The notes: generated by a model not told the origin, from the sequence alone. Counted from the stretch's first letter, positions 41,580-50,733 are shown. The stretch is DNA of 64,000 bases from Arthrobacter sp. S39 (GCF_004320525.1 NZ_SIHX01000005.1:124001-188000); one strand, 5' to 3'. Made by a program: numbers and translations.

Positions 41580-41646
41580 TCCAACGCGGGGTCAGATACG
41601 GCCCGATAATCCGCCCCGGAGCGGCCGTATCTGACCCCGCGTTGGA
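41580..41646. repeat. Perfect 24-bp inverted repeat between convergent genes
   Basis: Arms 41580-41603 and 41623-41646 are exact reverse complements around a 19-nt loop; the arms start TCCAACGCGGGGTCAG. It lies between the ankyrin gene stop and the thiolase gene stop, so it probably ends both transcripts. The right arm reaches the thiolase stop codon. No T-run is present. A dispersed repeat element is an alternative. Confidence 0.8.
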
Positions 41647-42846
41647 TTACGAGACGGCCTCGAGCACGCTGACGTAGTTGGCGATACCAACACCGCCCAT
41701 GTTCTGGACGGCGGCGCGTCTGGGATTGGCGAGCTGCATGTCGCCGGCGGTTCCCGTGAGCTGCATGGCGGCGATGACATGTTGGGACACGCCGGTTGCA
41801 CCCACAGGGTGGCCCTTGGCTTTGAGCCCGCCGGAGACGTTGATGGGCAGTTTGCCGTCCTTGAATACCCAGCCTTCCTCGAGGGCGCGGGCCCCCTGGC
41901 CCGGTTCGGTCAGTCCCATGGCTTCGTACATCAGCAGTTCGGCGATGGTGAAGCAGTCGTGGACTTCGGCGAAGTCCAGGTCCTCAAGGCCGACGCCGGC
42001 CATCGCCAGGGCACGCTGCCAGGACACCCGGGTGGCCGCGAAAGCCGTGGGATCCCGGCGGTCGGCCGGGAAGAAATCATTGGCCTGGCCGAAGCCTGCG
42101 AGCCGCACCGGCGCAGTGGCCCCGCCGGTTGGTGAGACGGACAGCACGACGGCGGCGGCGCCGTCGGACACGGGGGAACAGTCGGTACGGCGCAGGGGGT
42201 CGGCGACCATCGGGTTCTTGTCCGAGATGGTGCGGCAGAACTCCTCGCCGAGGTCCTTGCGGAGCTGGGCGTAAGGGTTGTCCACTCCGTTGCGGTGGTT
42301 TTTTGCCGCGATGGTGCCCAGGACGTCGCCCAGCTTTCCGTCGCCGCGTCCGTAGCGCTTGTCGTAGTGCTTGGCGACGTCCGCGAAGAGCCCGGTGAAG
42401 CCGGTGGTGGAGGTCTGGCCGGCCATGTCGTAGTCGGCGCCCAGCAGTGCGGCTCCTACAACGTCGGCGCCGGCGTGCGTCATCTTCTCGGCACCGATCA
42501 CCAGGACGGTTTTCGCGGTGCCGGCCAGCAGGGACTTGGTGCCCTGCTGGAAAGCGGCCGAGCCGGAGGCGCAGGCATTCTCCACCCGGGTGGCCGGGAC
42601 GTTGGCCAGGTCCGGCGAGACCTGCAAGGCCAGTGACGACGGGAAAGCCAGCGGCATCATGCCGGAGTTGAACTGGCCGAGGTAGATTTCATCGATCTGG
42701 CCGGCGTCGATCCCGGCGCTGCCGATAGCTTCCGTGGCCACCTGGACGATCAGGGACTCGAGCGTCTCGTCCGTCAGTTTGCCGAACCGGCTGTGGCCCC
42801 AACCGGTGAGCAGGACGTCCTTGCCGAACTGTTGCTTCAGGCTCAT
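41647..42846 (-). CDS. Thiolase family protein (SCP2/lipid-transfer thiolase type)
   Basis: 399 residues. It should cleave a 3-oxoacyl-CoA with CoA, or run the reverse Claisen reaction. The nucleophile is Cys92 in [10 protein letters not shown] and the His346 motif is [14 protein letters not shown]. The HDCFTIAE segment is typical of the SCP-x/lipid-transfer thiolase branch, and the second Cys motif (CxG) of classical thiolases is absent (the end reads NMGGVGIAN). It is the last gene of a minus-strand operon with the two CoA-transferase subunits and overlaps subunit B by 4 bp. Together they suggest ketone-body or 3-oxoacid use. Confidence 0.9.
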   Translation of the reverse strand: MSLKQQFGKDVLLTGWGHSRFGKLTDETLESLIVQVATEAIGSAGIDAGQIDEIYLGQFNSGMMPLAFPSSLALQVSPDLANVPATRVENACASGSAAFQQGTKSLLAGTAKTVLVIGAEKMTHAGADVVGAALLGADYDMAGQTSTTGFTGLFADVAKHYDKRYGRGDGKLGDVLGTIAAKNHRNGVDNPYAQLRKDLGEEFCRTISDKNPMVADPLRRTDCSPVSDGAAAVVLSVSPTGGATAPVRLAGFGQANDFFPADRRDPTAFAATRVSWQRALAMAGVGLEDLDFAEVHDCFTIAELLMYEAMGLTEPGQGARALEEGWVFKDGKLPINVSGGLKAKGHPVGATGVSQHVIAAMQLTGTAGDMQLANPRRAAVQNMGGVGIANYVSVLEAVS

Positions 42847-43517
42847 GCTGCCACTTCCTCGTTTTCGAGTTGGACGCCGAACACGGCTTCGGTTTTTGCG
42901 CGGATGTCGTCCACGGTGACCCCCGGCGCAAGGCGGGTCAGCGTGAGCTGCCGCCCGCCGCCGTCGTCCGCTTTCACCAGGTCAAAGACCGCGAGGTCGC
43001 TGATAATTCTGTCCACGCAGCTGAGCCCCGTGAGCGGCAAGGTGCACTCGGTGACGATTTTGGCGGTGCCGTCCTTGGCGTTGTGTTCGGTGAGGACCAC
43101 AACGCGCGGGGTGCCGGCGACGAGGTCCATGGCGCCTCCCATGCCCTTGACCATCTTGCCTGGGATGGTCCAGTTGGCGAGGTCGCCGTTGCCGGAGACC
43201 TGCATGGCGCCGAGGATGGCGACCTTCACGTGGCCGCCGCGGATCATGCCGAAGGACGTGGCGGAGTCGAAGATGCTGCCGCCGGGCAGGACCGTAACGG
43301 TCTGCTTGCCGGCGTTGATGAGGTCCGCATCCTCTTCGCCCTCGTAGGGGAACGGGCCCATGCCGAGCAGCCCGTTCTCGCTCTGCAGGACCACGCGGAC
43401 GCCCTCGGGCAGGTTGTTGGCCACCAGCGTGGGGATGCCGATGCCCAGGTTCACGTAGTCGCCGTCGTTCAGTTCCTCGGCCGCGATGGCAGCCATTTCA
43501 TCCCTGGTCCAGGCCAT
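42843..43517 (-). CDS. scoB: 3-oxoacid CoA-transferase subunit B
   Basis: 224 residues from ATG 43517, fixed by an AAGGAGA ribosome-binding site seven bases upstream; a longer start at 43535 has none. It transfers CoA from succinyl-CoA to acetoacetate or a similar 3-oxoacid with subunit A. The active-site Glu47 lies in [11 protein letters not shown], and [15 protein letters not shown] and [20 protein letters not shown] are family marks. It lies 80 bp downstream of subunit A and overlaps the thiolase gene. A 3-oxoadipate (PcaJ) role is possible but the sequence resembles the acetoacetate enzymes more. Confidence 0.9.
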   Translation of the reverse strand: MAWTRDEMAAIAAEELNDGDYVNLGIGIPTLVANNLPEGVRVVLQSENGLLGMGPFPYEGEEDADLINAGKQTVTVLPGGSIFDSATSFGMIRGGHVKVAILGAMQVSGNGDLANWTIPGKMVKGMGGAMDLVAGTPRVVVLTEHNAKDGTAKIVTECTLPLTGLSCVDRIISDLAVFDLVKADDGGGRQLTLTRLAPGVTVDDIRAKTEAVFGVQLENEEVAA

Positions 43518-43597
43518 GGGGGTCTCCTTGTTCAAAAGGTTGGGGGGCTTAAGTGTTCGTTCGCGCTGGGTGGAGCGTTACCGCTTGTGAAGCAGTA

Positions 43598-44317
43598 CTA
43601 GGCGGGGACGGGCTCGGAGGTACGCGGTCGGACCGTGCGCTGTTCGATGTCCTTGACCCGCCCGGACGCCTGGACCAGGCGCTGGACGTAGACGCCGGGG
43701 GTGACAATGTGGTTCGGATCCAGTGTCCCGGGGTCCACGATGACTTCCGCTTCCGCGATGGTGACCGCACCGGCCGTGGCCACCACCGGATTGAAGTTCC
43801 TGGCGGTGTAGCGGTAGATCAGGTTCCCGTCCGTGTCCGCGGTGTGCGCGTGGACGAGGGCGACGTCGGCACGGATGGCGCGCTCCTGCACGTACGTTTC
43901 GCCGTCGAACACCTCGTGCGGCTTGCCCTCGGCGACGAGCGTGCCGACTCCCGTCTTGGTGTAAAAGGCGGGAATGCCGGCGCCGCCCGCGCGGAGGCGT
44001 TCGGCCAGCGTGCCCTGCGGAGTGAACTCCACCTCCAGTTTCCCCGCGAGGTACTGCTCGGCGAACAGCTTGTTCTCGCCGACATAGGAGGCAATGACCT
44101 TGCGGACCTGCCCCGCTTCGATCAGCACCCCCAGGCCTTTCCCGTCCACGCCCATGTTGTTGGACACCACAGTCAGGTCCCGCACGCCGGAGTCACGGAC
44201 GGCCTCGATCAGGTCAGCCGGGATGCCGCTCAGGCCGAAGCCGCCCACCGCCAGGGTGATTCCATCCCGCAGGACATCGTGGAGGGCGTCGGCAGCGCCT
44301 GTTTTGAGTTTCGACAT
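43598..44317 (-). CDS. scoA: 3-oxoacid CoA-transferase subunit A
   Basis: 239 residues, the CoA-binding subunit partner of the next gene. Typical blocks are GITLAVGGFGLSGIPADLIE, VVSNNMGVDGKGLGVLIEAG, SYVGENKLFAEQYLAGKLEV and TPQGTLAERLRAGGAGIPAF. It is first in the minus-strand operon scoA-scoB-thiolase. Its start faces an IclR gene on the opposite strand across 197 bp that carry two near-identical TCCACNNTATGGA sites, so IclR control is likely. Confidence 0.92.
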   Translation of the reverse strand: MSKLKTGAADALHDVLRDGITLAVGGFGLSGIPADLIEAVRDSGVRDLTVVSNNMGVDGKGLGVLIEAGQVRKVIASYVGENKLFAEQYLAGKLEVEFTPQGTLAERLRAGGAGIPAFYTKTGVGTLVAEGKPHEVFDGETYVQERAIRADVALVHAHTADTDGNLIYRYTARNFNPVVATAGAVTIAEAEVIVDPGTLDPNHIVTPGVYVQRLVQASGRVKDIEQRTVRPRTSEPVPA

Positions 44318-44356
44318 GCTTTTCTCCTCATTGAGAGCGGGGGCTTTACGGCGTAT

Positions 44357-44369
44357 TCCACTTTATGGA
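44357..44369. promoter_or_regulatory. IclR-type operator, copy 1
   Basis: TCCACTTTATGGA has TCCA/TGGA half sites in inverted order. It lies 40 bp upstream of scoA and matches copy 2 at all positions except the two central bases. A short gap from the scoA start suits repression of the CoA-transferase operon. Confidence 0.6.
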
Positions 44370-44476
44370 CAATAGCTCTGGTTTCGGAGCGTACGGGAGT
44401 GAATTGTGGCCTGTCAAGGCATCCGAATTGCCCAAATCGTGGCCTTTTTACAGTGTGGACGGTACCCTGAGTGGAG

Positions 44477-44489
44477 TCCACAATATGGA
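44477..44489. promoter_or_regulatory. IclR-type operator, copy 2
   Basis: TCCACAATATGGA, 26 bp before the iclR ATG and 120 bp from copy 1. An extra inverted pair TGTGGAC (44454-44460) and GTCCACA (44476-44482) overlaps it. The position suits autoregulation of the iclR gene. Confidence 0.6.
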
Positions 44490-44514
44490 TACTTTGAAGC
44501 TCGAAAGGTCATAC

Positions 44515-45303
44515 ATGAACCAGAATCCCGTGCAGGGCGCACAGGTTGTCAGCCGCATCGCCGGGCTGCTGCGCATCGCCGGCCGCAAGCCCGAAGGCAG
44601 CCCGCTGGTGGAACTGGTGAAGGAGTCAGGCCTCACCCGGCCGACGGTCCACCGCCTGCTGACCTCGCTGGCGGCGGAAGGACTCCTGGACCATGACGCC
44701 CGGACCGGCAATTGGGTTCTCGGACCCGAAATCCTGCTGATGGGGTCCGTGGCGTCCGCAAGGTTCCCGCTTGAGGAGATCGCCCGGCCCAGCCTCCGCC
44801 GGCTGGCGGAGGAGACGGGGGAGAGCGCCTTCTTTTCCATCCGCCGGGGAGCGGAGACGGTCTGCCTGCTCAGGGAGGAGGGCAGCTTCCCGGTTCGTTC
44901 CTTCGTGCTGCATGAAGGAGTCCGTTTCCCACTGGGCGTCGCCTCGGCCGGGACGGCAATCATGGCATTCCTGCCGGAGGCGGAACAGGAACAGCTGCTG
45001 GCATCCTGGGCAGGCCATGCGGGCGCGTTCGCCGCAGCACACACGGCAGAAGTTGTCCGGGCAGGCCTGGCCAGGACCCGGCAGGCAGGCTACTCGGTGA
45101 ATCCCGGCCTGGTGCTCGAAGGCAGCTGGGGGATGGGTGCCGCCGTCTTTGACCAGGCGGGACGGCCTGCGTGGGCACTGTCCCTGACCGGCATCGAGCC
45201 GCGCTTCCGCGAGGACCGGCAGGAATTCCTTGGCCGGCTCCTGATGGAGGAAGCCCACCGGATCACGAACAAGCTGGGTTCCCCCGCCAAGGAACTGTTG
45301 TGA
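44515..45303 (+). CDS. IclR family transcriptional regulator (3-oxoacid locus)
   Basis: 262 residues from ATG 44515, chosen because GAAAGG lies seven bases before it; upstream in-frame starts would run through the operator. The winged helix covers about 5-65 (VVSRIAGLLRIAGRKPEGSP, then SGLTRPTVHRLLTSLAAEGL), and the effector domain follows with FSIRRGAETVCLLREEGSFP and GVRFPLGVASAGTAIMAFLP. Divergent to the CoA-transferase/thiolase operon, it most likely controls that operon and itself through the two TCCACNNTATGGA sites. Members of this family (PcaR, PobR-like) often act in aromatic or ketoacid catabolism. Confidence 0.92.
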   Translation: MNQNPVQGAQVVSRIAGLLRIAGRKPEGSPLVELVKESGLTRPTVHRLLTSLAAEGLLDHDARTGNWVLGPEILLMGSVASARFPLEEIARPSLRRLAEETGESAFFSIRRGAETVCLLREEGSFPVRSFVLHEGVRFPLGVASAGTAIMAFLPEAEQEQLLASWAGHAGAFAAAHTAEVVRAGLARTRQAGYSVNPGLVLEGSWGMGAAVFDQAGRPAWALSLTGIEPRFREDRQEFLGRLLMEEAHRITNKLGSPAKELL

Positions 45304-45364
45304 CGCCGGGCGGGGCGTGCCTACGCTAGCCATAGAGTGCCAAACACCCGAAGGAGCCAGGGAC

Positions 45365-46279
45365 ATGAGCACGAATGTGTACTTCGAACAGTACGGCGAT
45401 CCGGAGGTCTTGAAGATCGGGCCGGAGGAACTGCCGGAACCCGCCGCCGGCGAGGTGCGGGTGGAGTTCCGCGCCATTGGCGTCAACCCGACGGACTGGA
45501 AGCTGGTGGCAGGGCATCTCAGCAAAGTGGCGCCCCTGGACCTTCCCGAAGTGCCGGGCAGCGAGGCCGCCGGAGTGGTCACGGCGGTGGGGCCCGCGTT
45601 CGAAGGTTTCACCGTCGGCGACGAAGTCATCTGGAACGGCTTCACGGGCGGCTACCGCATGGAGGCTGTGGTCCCCGCCGATCAGCTCACGCCGCTGCCC
45701 GCCGGCGTCGATTTTGAACAGGCCGCCTGCATTCCGGTGGCAGGGGGCACCGCTTACTCAGCCTTGAAGCAGGTGGGAGTGGGCCCGGGTGACACGGTGC
45801 TGATCCACGCGGCGGCCGGAGGCGTGGGGTCCGCTGCCGTCCAGATTGCCCAGGCCTTTGGCGCCCGCGTGATCGGCACGGCGTCGGAAGCCAACCAGGA
45901 CTACCTGCGGGAGCTGGGCGCGGAGGCCGTTCCTTACGGGCCCGGCCTGGCTGACCGCATCAGGTCCGCCGCTGAGGAGGCCGGAGCTGTCACCGCAGTG
46001 CTGGACGCAGTGGGGACCGAGGAATCCGTGGCGGCAACGGTCGAACTCCTCCCGGACCGCGGCCGGGCCGTCATCACCGCTCCGGGCAAACAGTCAAAGG
46101 AGGCCGGGATCGCCGCCGTGCAGCAGCAGGAGGGCCGGATCATGGACGTGGCCACGCTCGCAGCGGAAGGCCTGATCACGTTCACCATTGCACACCGGTT
46201 GCCGCTGGTCGAGGCGGCCGAGGCGCTGGAACTTAGCCGCAGCGGCCACGGCCACGGCAAGATCGTCCTGCTGCCCTAA
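45365..46279 (+). CDS. NADPH:quinone oxidoreductase-like MDR protein
   Basis: 304 residues from ATG 45365 (AAGGAG precedes it). It is a zinc-free medium-chain dehydrogenase/reductase: VRVEFRAIGVNPTDWKLVAG, EVPGSEAAGVVTAVGPAFEG, and the coenzyme motif VLIHAAAGGVGSAAVQIAQA typical of quinone oxidoreductases, followed by IGTASEANQDYLRELGAEAV. No zinc-ligand cysteines are present. It reduces quinones or activated alkenes with NADPH. It follows the iclR gene by 61 bp on the same strand; no functional link is obvious. Confidence 0.9.
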   Translation: MSTNVYFEQYGDPEVLKIGPEELPEPAAGEVRVEFRAIGVNPTDWKLVAGHLSKVAPLDLPEVPGSEAAGVVTAVGPAFEGFTVGDEVIWNGFTGGYRMEAVVPADQLTPLPAGVDFEQAACIPVAGGTAYSALKQVGVGPGDTVLIHAAAGGVGSAAVQIAQAFGARVIGTASEANQDYLRELGAEAVPYGPGLADRIRSAAEEAGAVTAVLDAVGTEESVAATVELLPDRGRAVITAPGKQSKEAGIAAVQQQEGRIMDVATLAAEGLITFTIAHRLPLVEAAEALELSRSGHGHGKIVLLP

Positions 46280-46324
46280 CGCTTCTGAGCAGGACGGCGC
46301 AGGGTAAGCCGGTGCCACAGGGGT

Positions 46325-46681
46325 TCATCGGGTGCCCGGTCCAACGTCGTCATGCGCTTCTACCAGCCACGCTGCGATGTCGGCGTCCAGCTGGTCAGCT
46401 GCGGTGAAGCTGAAGCGGTGCGTGTACACCCTCCTGGTGGTGGGAAAGCTTTGCAGCAGGGCCGGATGGTCCACCAGCCGTAGCAGGTCAATGGCTACTT
46501 CCAGCCGCCCGGAAATGATAAACGCGGCCGCGAACACGCGCCGGTCCGCCCACGCCACCTCCGTGCGGTGGACTCGCTCTTCGCATTCGCCGGTGGCGAG
46601 CACCAGCGCACGGAACCGGCGGAAGAGTTCGACGGCGGCCGGCGGCTTCCCCGCGAGGTACGTGTCGACGTCGTGGGTCAT
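46325..46681 (-). CDS. DUF5655 domain protein
   Basis: 118 residues, a compact single domain. The pattern VDTYLAGKPPAAVELFRRFR, then VHRTEVAWADRRVFAAAFII and VYTHRFSFTAADQLDADIAA-type ending, is that of DUF5655 (uncharacterised, YdhG-like DUF1801-related fold). No signal peptide or membrane helix is visible. It lies 35 bp downstream of nadE on the same strand. Its function is unknown. Confidence 0.75.
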   Translation of the reverse strand: MTHDVDTYLAGKPPAAVELFRRFRALVLATGECEERVHRTEVAWADRRVFAAAFIISGRLEVAIDLLRLVDHPALLQSFPTTRRVYTHRFSFTAADQLDADIAAWLVEAHDDVGPGTR

Positions 46682-46716
46682 GCCCGCCTATGGCCGGCCC
46701 GGCGCTCCCCGGAACC

Positions 46717-47541
46717 TTAGTCCTTCCACCAGGTGTCGAAGATCGTGACGGGCACAGTGCGCTTGTGGCGCGTGCGCAGGTACTTTTCTTCGATCTTTTC
46801 GGCTACCTCATCCGGTACGTCGCGGCCCTCGAGGTAGTCGTCGATCTGGTCGTACGTGATACCCAACTCGTCCTCGTCGGTGCGCCCGGGCTTGCCGTCC
46901 AGGAGGTCCGCCGTAGGCACCTTCTCCCAGACGCGTGCCGGGGCTCCCAGCTCGGCCAGGAGTTCACGGTTCTGGCGCTTGTTCAGGCCGAACAGGGGCA
47001 GGATGTCCGCGCCGCCGTCGCCGTACTTCGTAAAGAAGCCCGTGACTGACTCGGCGCCGTGGTCGGTGCCGATGACCAGGTAGTTGTGTTCGCCGGCCAG
47101 CGCGTACTGGGCAATCATCCGGGTGCGCGCCTTGGTGTTGCCCTTGTGGAAATCGGAAATCCCGTTTCCGACGGTCTTTTCGAACTCATCCTCGAAGCCG
47201 TCCACGGCGGCGGAGATGTTGAAGGTCCACTCCGTCTTGGCCTGGACGAAGTCCAGTGCTGCCTGGGCGTCGTCCTCGTCGTGCTGCACGCCGTAGGGCA
47301 GGCGGACGGCCACGAAGTTGGCCTCCACACCCTCGGCTTCCAGCTCCTCAACGGCAAGCTGGGCCAGCCGGCCGGCGAGCGATGAGTCCAGTCCGCCGGA
47401 GATTCCCAGGACAAAGCCCTTGGTGTGTGTTGCCTTGAGGTAGTCCTTGAGGAAAGCCACGCGTTTGCGCACCTCCCCGACGGGATCGATCCGGGGCTGC
47501 ACGCCCATTTCTTCAACGATTTTGGCCTGGAGTTCGCGCAT
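46717..47541 (-). CDS. nadE: NAD synthetase, ammonia-dependent
   Basis: 274 residues from ATG 47541, which matches the length of ammonia-dependent NadE; an in-frame start nine codons upstream would give an atypical N-terminus. It amidates nicotinate adenine dinucleotide to NAD with ATP. The N-type ATP pyrophosphatase loop is [20 protein letters not shown]. Further marks are [49 protein letters not shown] and [19 protein letters not shown]. There is no N-terminal glutaminase domain. A hairpin separates it from the upstream lacI gene. Confidence 0.95.
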   Translation of the reverse strand: MRELQAKIVEEMGVQPRIDPVGEVRKRVAFLKDYLKATHTKGFVLGISGGLDSSLAGRLAQLAVEELEAEGVEANFVAVRLPYGVQHDEDDAQAALDFVQAKTEWTFNISAAVDGFEDEFEKTVGNGISDFHKGNTKARTRMIAQYALAGEHNYLVIGTDHGAESVTGFFTKYGDGGADILPLFGLNKRQNRELLAELGAPARVWEKVPTADLLDGKPGRTDEDELGITYDQIDDYLEGRDVPDEVAEKIEEKYLRTRHKRTVPVTIFDTWWKD

Positions 47542-47571
47542 GTGTCCCAGCCTAGCCAGCAGTGTCAATAA

Positions 47572-47610
47572 CGCTCAACTGTGTCCTCCGCAACCAGTCA
47601 CGGTTGAGCG
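47572..47610 (-). terminator. Terminator-like hairpin between lacI and nadE
   Basis: Arms CGCTCAACTGTG (47572-47583) and CACGGTTGAGCG (47599-47610) pair over 12 bp with one G-U, loop 15 nt. Read on the minus strand the stem is followed by TTATTG. It probably ends the lacI transcript before nadE. Confidence 0.55.
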
Positions 47611-47634
47611 CGAACGTACACTTCAGCTCCGGGG

Positions 47635-48657
47635 TTACGCTTTCGCCGGAGCCGGCCCGGTGGAGCCGCGGACCGTGAGGTGCGTGGGCATCACGGAGCG
47701 GCTGCGCGTGCCGCCTCCGGCCAGCGCGTTCAGCTGGGCCAGCAGCATGGAGACAGCCACGCGGCCTGCCTGTTCGATGGGGGAGGCCATGGTGGTCAGC
47801 GGCGGATTGCAGAAGTCCGCCCCGAAAATGTCATCACACCCCACAATGCTCATGTCCTCTGGTACACGGAGACCCCGTTCACGCAGCCTCTGCAGCATCC
47901 CGATGGCAATCAGGTCGTTAAACGCGATGCAGGCCGTGACGCCGGAGTAGACAGCGGCGTCCGCTGCGGCCGCACCGGATTGGGTCTTGGGCGCGAACGG
48001 TCCAAGCCGGCGGACTTCCACGCCGAGTTCCTCTGCCGCCCCGGCCAGGGCGGCCCAGCGACGGGTACTGGACTGGGACGTCGTGGGCCCGGCGATGTAG
48101 GCAATCCTGGTGTGTCCCAGCGAAGCGAGGTGGTCCAGTGCCTGGCTGGTGGCCGAGGGAGTGTCGATGATGACCGCGGGAACGCCGGGAACGTCCCGGT
48201 TGATGGCCACCAGGGGCGTCGTCGCGGCCGCTGCCAGCAACACCTCGTCCGTGAGCCGCGACGCGGCAACGATGATTCCGTCAGCGCTCTTGCGCAGCTG
48301 GTCAACGGTGGTGGCCTCCACTTCGTCGGACTCCTCCGTGTCCACCAGCAGTTGGGTGTACCCGGCCGCCTTGAGCTGGAGCTGCGTTCCCCGGATCAGG
48401 TCAAAGTAGAAGGGGTTGGTAATGTCCGGCACCAGGACCCCGACGGCGGACGTCCGGCCGGAGCTCAGCGCCTTGGCCTGGATGTTCGGCCTGTAGTTCA
48501 ACGCTGCCGCCGCGGCTTCAATGCGCTCGCGGGTACGGACGTTGACGCGGTACGGCGTGGAAAGCGCACGGGAAACAGTGGAAGCAGCGACTCCGCACCG
48601 GGCGGCGATGTCGTGGATCGTGGCAGGGCGGTCCGTTCCTGCGGCTTGCGTCGCCAT
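47635..48657 (-). CDS. LacI family regulator, uronate locus (first paralogue)
   Basis: 340 residues with GAGAGGAGC before the ATG. The helix-turn-helix is TIHDIAARCGVAASTVSRAL, followed by the hinge ALNYRPNIQAKALSSGRTSA and the effector domain (VPDITNPFYFDLIRG, LGHTRIAYIAGP, FNDLIAIGMLQRL, SIVGCDDIFGADFCNPPLTT). Several blocks are shared almost word for word with the LacI at 52943, so the two are paralogues. It is divergent from the isomerase/dehydrogenase cluster across 220 bp with the palindrome TGGCAATCGGTTGTCA. Confidence 0.93.
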   Translation of the reverse strand: MATQAAGTDRPATIHDIAARCGVAASTVSRALSTPYRVNVRTRERIEAAAAALNYRPNIQAKALSSGRTSAVGVLVPDITNPFYFDLIRGTQLQLKAAGYTQLLVDTEESDEVEATTVDQLRKSADGIIVAASRLTDEVLLAAAATTPLVAINRDVPGVPAVIIDTPSATSQALDHLASLGHTRIAYIAGPTTSQSSTRRWAALAGAAEELGVEVRRLGPFAPKTQSGAAAADAAVYSGVTACIAFNDLIAIGMLQRLRERGLRVPEDMSIVGCDDIFGADFCNPPLTTMASPIEQAGRVAVSMLLAQLNALAGGGTRSRSVMPTHLTVRGSTGPAPAKA

Positions 48658-48745
48658 GGCGCTCCTCTCTGAACGAAATGACGGGGGTGGCTATGACCAT
48701 TGCCATAGCTGCATCCGCCAAGAATGCCACAATCCGCCAATCTTT

Positions 48746-48761
48746 GGCAATCGGTTGTCAT
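48746..48761. promoter_or_regulatory. LacI-type operator, uronate set, copy 1
   Basis: TGGCAATCGGTTGTCA, close to a palindrome with central CG. It matches the site upstream of uxaC (54036) at 14 of 16 positions. It lies between the divergent lacI gene (47635) and the isomerase gene (48878). Confidence 0.6.
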
Positions 48762-48877
48762 TCGTTGGCGCGATGCCTAGACTTGCGGGAGTACCGTTCT
48801 GTGAACCGAGTCACCCACGCGCCGTAGCTGGAATCCACGGCTGCCACTGCCGCGAGGGTCCTACCGAGGAGATTCCC

Positions 48878-49726
48878 TTGACCCAAGCACCATCCGCAAC
48901 CTGGCAGCTCTCGGGATTCGGCGACGAAATTGATCCGGATCCGGCCATTCAGGCGTCTGTGCTGCTGGCACTGGGCGCCAGCCATATCGAGGTCCGCAGC
49001 GCCTGGGGGACGAACGTCTCCGAGCTGACACCGGAGCAGATTGCCGCGCTCAAGGAAATCCTCGATGCCAAGCGCCTCAAGGTCTCGGCCGTAGCCAGCC
49101 CCATCGGCAAGGTGGACGTGAGCCTGCCCGTGGAACACGAGGTGGAACGGCTCCGCCAGATCATCTCCGTGGCCAAGGGCCTGGATACCAAATACGTCCG
49201 GATCTTCTCGTTCTACCGGGCCGAAGGCCGGACCCCGGAAGAGATCCGCGACGACGTCCTGGCCCGCATGGGTGCGTTGGCAGCGCTCGCCGAGGAATCC
49301 GGCGTCGTGCTCCTGCATGAGAATGAAAAGGACATCTACGGGGATACACCGCAGCGCGTGCTGGACATCATGGAATCCGTGAACTCTCCGGCACTGCGCG
49401 TCGCCTGGGACAACGCCAACTTCGTACAGGTGGGCGTCAAGCCGTACACGGACGGGTACGCCATCCTGCGCCCTTACCTCGAGTACCTCCAGGTCAAGGA
49501 TGCGCTCTCTACCACCGGCGAAGTGGTGCCCTCCGGTGAGGGAGACGGCGAGCTCGACGCCACCATCGCCGCGCTTAAGGCTGACGGTTTCTCCGGCTTT
49601 GCGTCACTGGAACCCCACCTGGCCAGTACGCATGAGCTGGGCGGTTTTTCGGGACCGGTGGCTTTCGGCATCGCGGCGCGGGCCTTTGCCGCGCTCGCGG
49701 CGAAGAACGGGGTTGGACTCTCTTGA
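48878..49726 (+). CDS. Sugar phosphate isomerase/epimerase-like TIM-barrel protein
   Basis: 282 residues from TTG 48878, chosen for the GAGGAGA ribosome-binding site; the open frame extends upstream but crosses the promoter. Fold: xylose-isomerase-like (AP-endonuclease-2) barrel. Marks include ASHIEVRSAWGTNVSEL, KYVRIFSFYRAEGRTPEEI, VLLHENEKDIYGDTPQRVLD (metal-ligand Glu region), LRVAWDNANFVQVGVKPYTD and YLQVKDALSTTGEVVPSGEG. The metal-binding pattern suggests an isomerase, epimerase or eliminase of a keto-sugar. It is coupled by TGATG to a Gfo/Idh/MocA dehydrogenase. The specific reaction is not identified. Confidence 0.85.
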   Translation: MTQAPSATWQLSGFGDEIDPDPAIQASVLLALGASHIEVRSAWGTNVSELTPEQIAALKEILDAKRLKVSAVASPIGKVDVSLPVEHEVERLRQIISVAKGLDTKYVRIFSFYRAEGRTPEEIRDDVLARMGALAALAEESGVVLLHENEKDIYGDTPQRVLDIMESVNSPALRVAWDNANFVQVGVKPYTDGYAILRPYLEYLQVKDALSTTGEVVPSGEGDGELDATIAALKADGFSGFASLEPHLASTHELGGFSGPVAFGIAARAFAALAAKNGVGLS

Positions 49727-50733
49727 TGACGACGGCGGCGGTCATCGGCTGCGGCGATGTGTCCGCCGTGCATTTCGATGCGGTTGCAAAGCTCGACGGC
49801 GCCTCTTTGGTTGCGGTCTGCGATACGGATCCGCAGCGGCTGGCGGCCGCCGTGGCCGCGTATGGCGTCCCCGGCTTCGCCGACCATCTGAGCCTTATCG
49901 AGGCGGTCCGGCCCGATGTGGTGCACATCTGTACTTCGCACGACCAGCATGCGTCGGTGGCAGCAGACTGCCTCGAGCGCGGCGTCAACGTCATCGTGGA
50001 AAAGCCGCTGGCACACACCCTGGCGGAGGGGCGCCGCCTGGTTGAGGCCGCCTCAGCGGGCACCGCGAAGATCGCCGTCTGCTTCCAGAACCGGTACAAC
50101 GCTACGGCGCAGGCCATGCATGCCCTGCTCTCATCCGGCGAACTTGGGCCGGTGGTGGGGGCATCCGCAACGGTTATGTGGCAACGGGGCCCTGAGTACT
50201 ACCAGAGCAGGCCATGGCGGGGGACGTGGGCCGGCGGCGGCGGTGGCCTCATGATGAACCAGGCCATCCACACCGTTGACCTGCTCCAGTGGCTGGTGGG
50301 CGACGTCGTGAAGGTCACCGGCAATGCATCCACGCGTTTCCTGGGTGGCACCATCGAGGTGGAGGACACCGCAGAATTCGTCGCGGAACATGCCAACGGT
50401 GCCCGGAGCGCGTTTTATGCCACCCTGGCCAATGCCTTTAATGCGCCGGTGACACTCGATGTGGTCACCGGGAAGGCGGTCCTGAGCCTTCGGGGCGACC
50501 TCACTGTCAGCCATGATGACGGGCGCGTGGACGTCATTCCGGAACGCACCAGCGACTCCGGCGGCCGGTCCTATTGGGGTGTCTCGCATGAGCTCCTGAT
50601 CAACGACTTCTACAACCGGCTGGACGAGACCGAGCCGTTCTGGATCAGCCCTGCCGAAGCCGAGAAATCGCTGCGCATCATCAAGGACGTGTACCGGCAG
50701 AGCTACCCGGATTCGGTTCACCAGGTTTCCTGA
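49726..50733 (+). CDS. Gfo/Idh/MocA family oxidoreductase (first)
   Basis: 335 residues from ATG 49726, overlapping the upstream stop (TGATG). The Rossmann motif AAVIGCGDVSAVHFDAVAKL is followed by the HICTSHDQHASVAADCLERG region and the family signature VNVIVEKPLAHTLAEGRRLV (EKP, cofactor and substrate binding). The C-terminal domain has GGGGGLMMNQAIHTVDLLQW, with the His near the catalytic position. It oxidises or reduces a sugar or sugar acid with NAD(P). It alternates with isomerase genes (isomerase-dehydrogenase-isomerase-dehydrogenase), suggesting a pathway through a keto-sugar intermediate. Confidence 0.9.
   Translation: MTTAAVIGCGDVSAVHFDAVAKLDGASLVAVCDTDPQRLAAAVAAYGVPGFADHLSLIEAVRPDVVHICTSHDQHASVAADCLERGVNVIVEKPLAHTLAEGRRLVEAASAGTAKIAVCFQNRYNATAQAMHALLSSGELGPVVGASATVMWQRGPEYYQSRPWRGTWAGGGGGLMMNQAIHTVDLLQWLVGDVVKVTGNASTRFLGGTIEVEDTAEFVAEHANGARSAFYATLANAFNAPVTLDVVTGKAVLSLRGDLTVSHDDGRVDVIPERTSDSGGRSYWGVSHELLINDFYNRLDETEPFWISPAEAEKSLRIIKDVYRQSYPDSVHQVS

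Noticed and set aside
44365..44514. Earlier start codons for the 3-oxoacid-locus IclR gene
   Set aside because: The added residues are unlike the family, and the DNA holds the twin operator sites. ATG 44515 has a suitable ribosome-binding site.
48521..48877. Upstream extension of the first isomerase gene (possible 401-residue protein)
   Set aside because: The extension runs through the divergent promoter and the LacI operator, has no family similarity and overlaps the lacI gene. TTG 48878 has a good ribosome-binding site.
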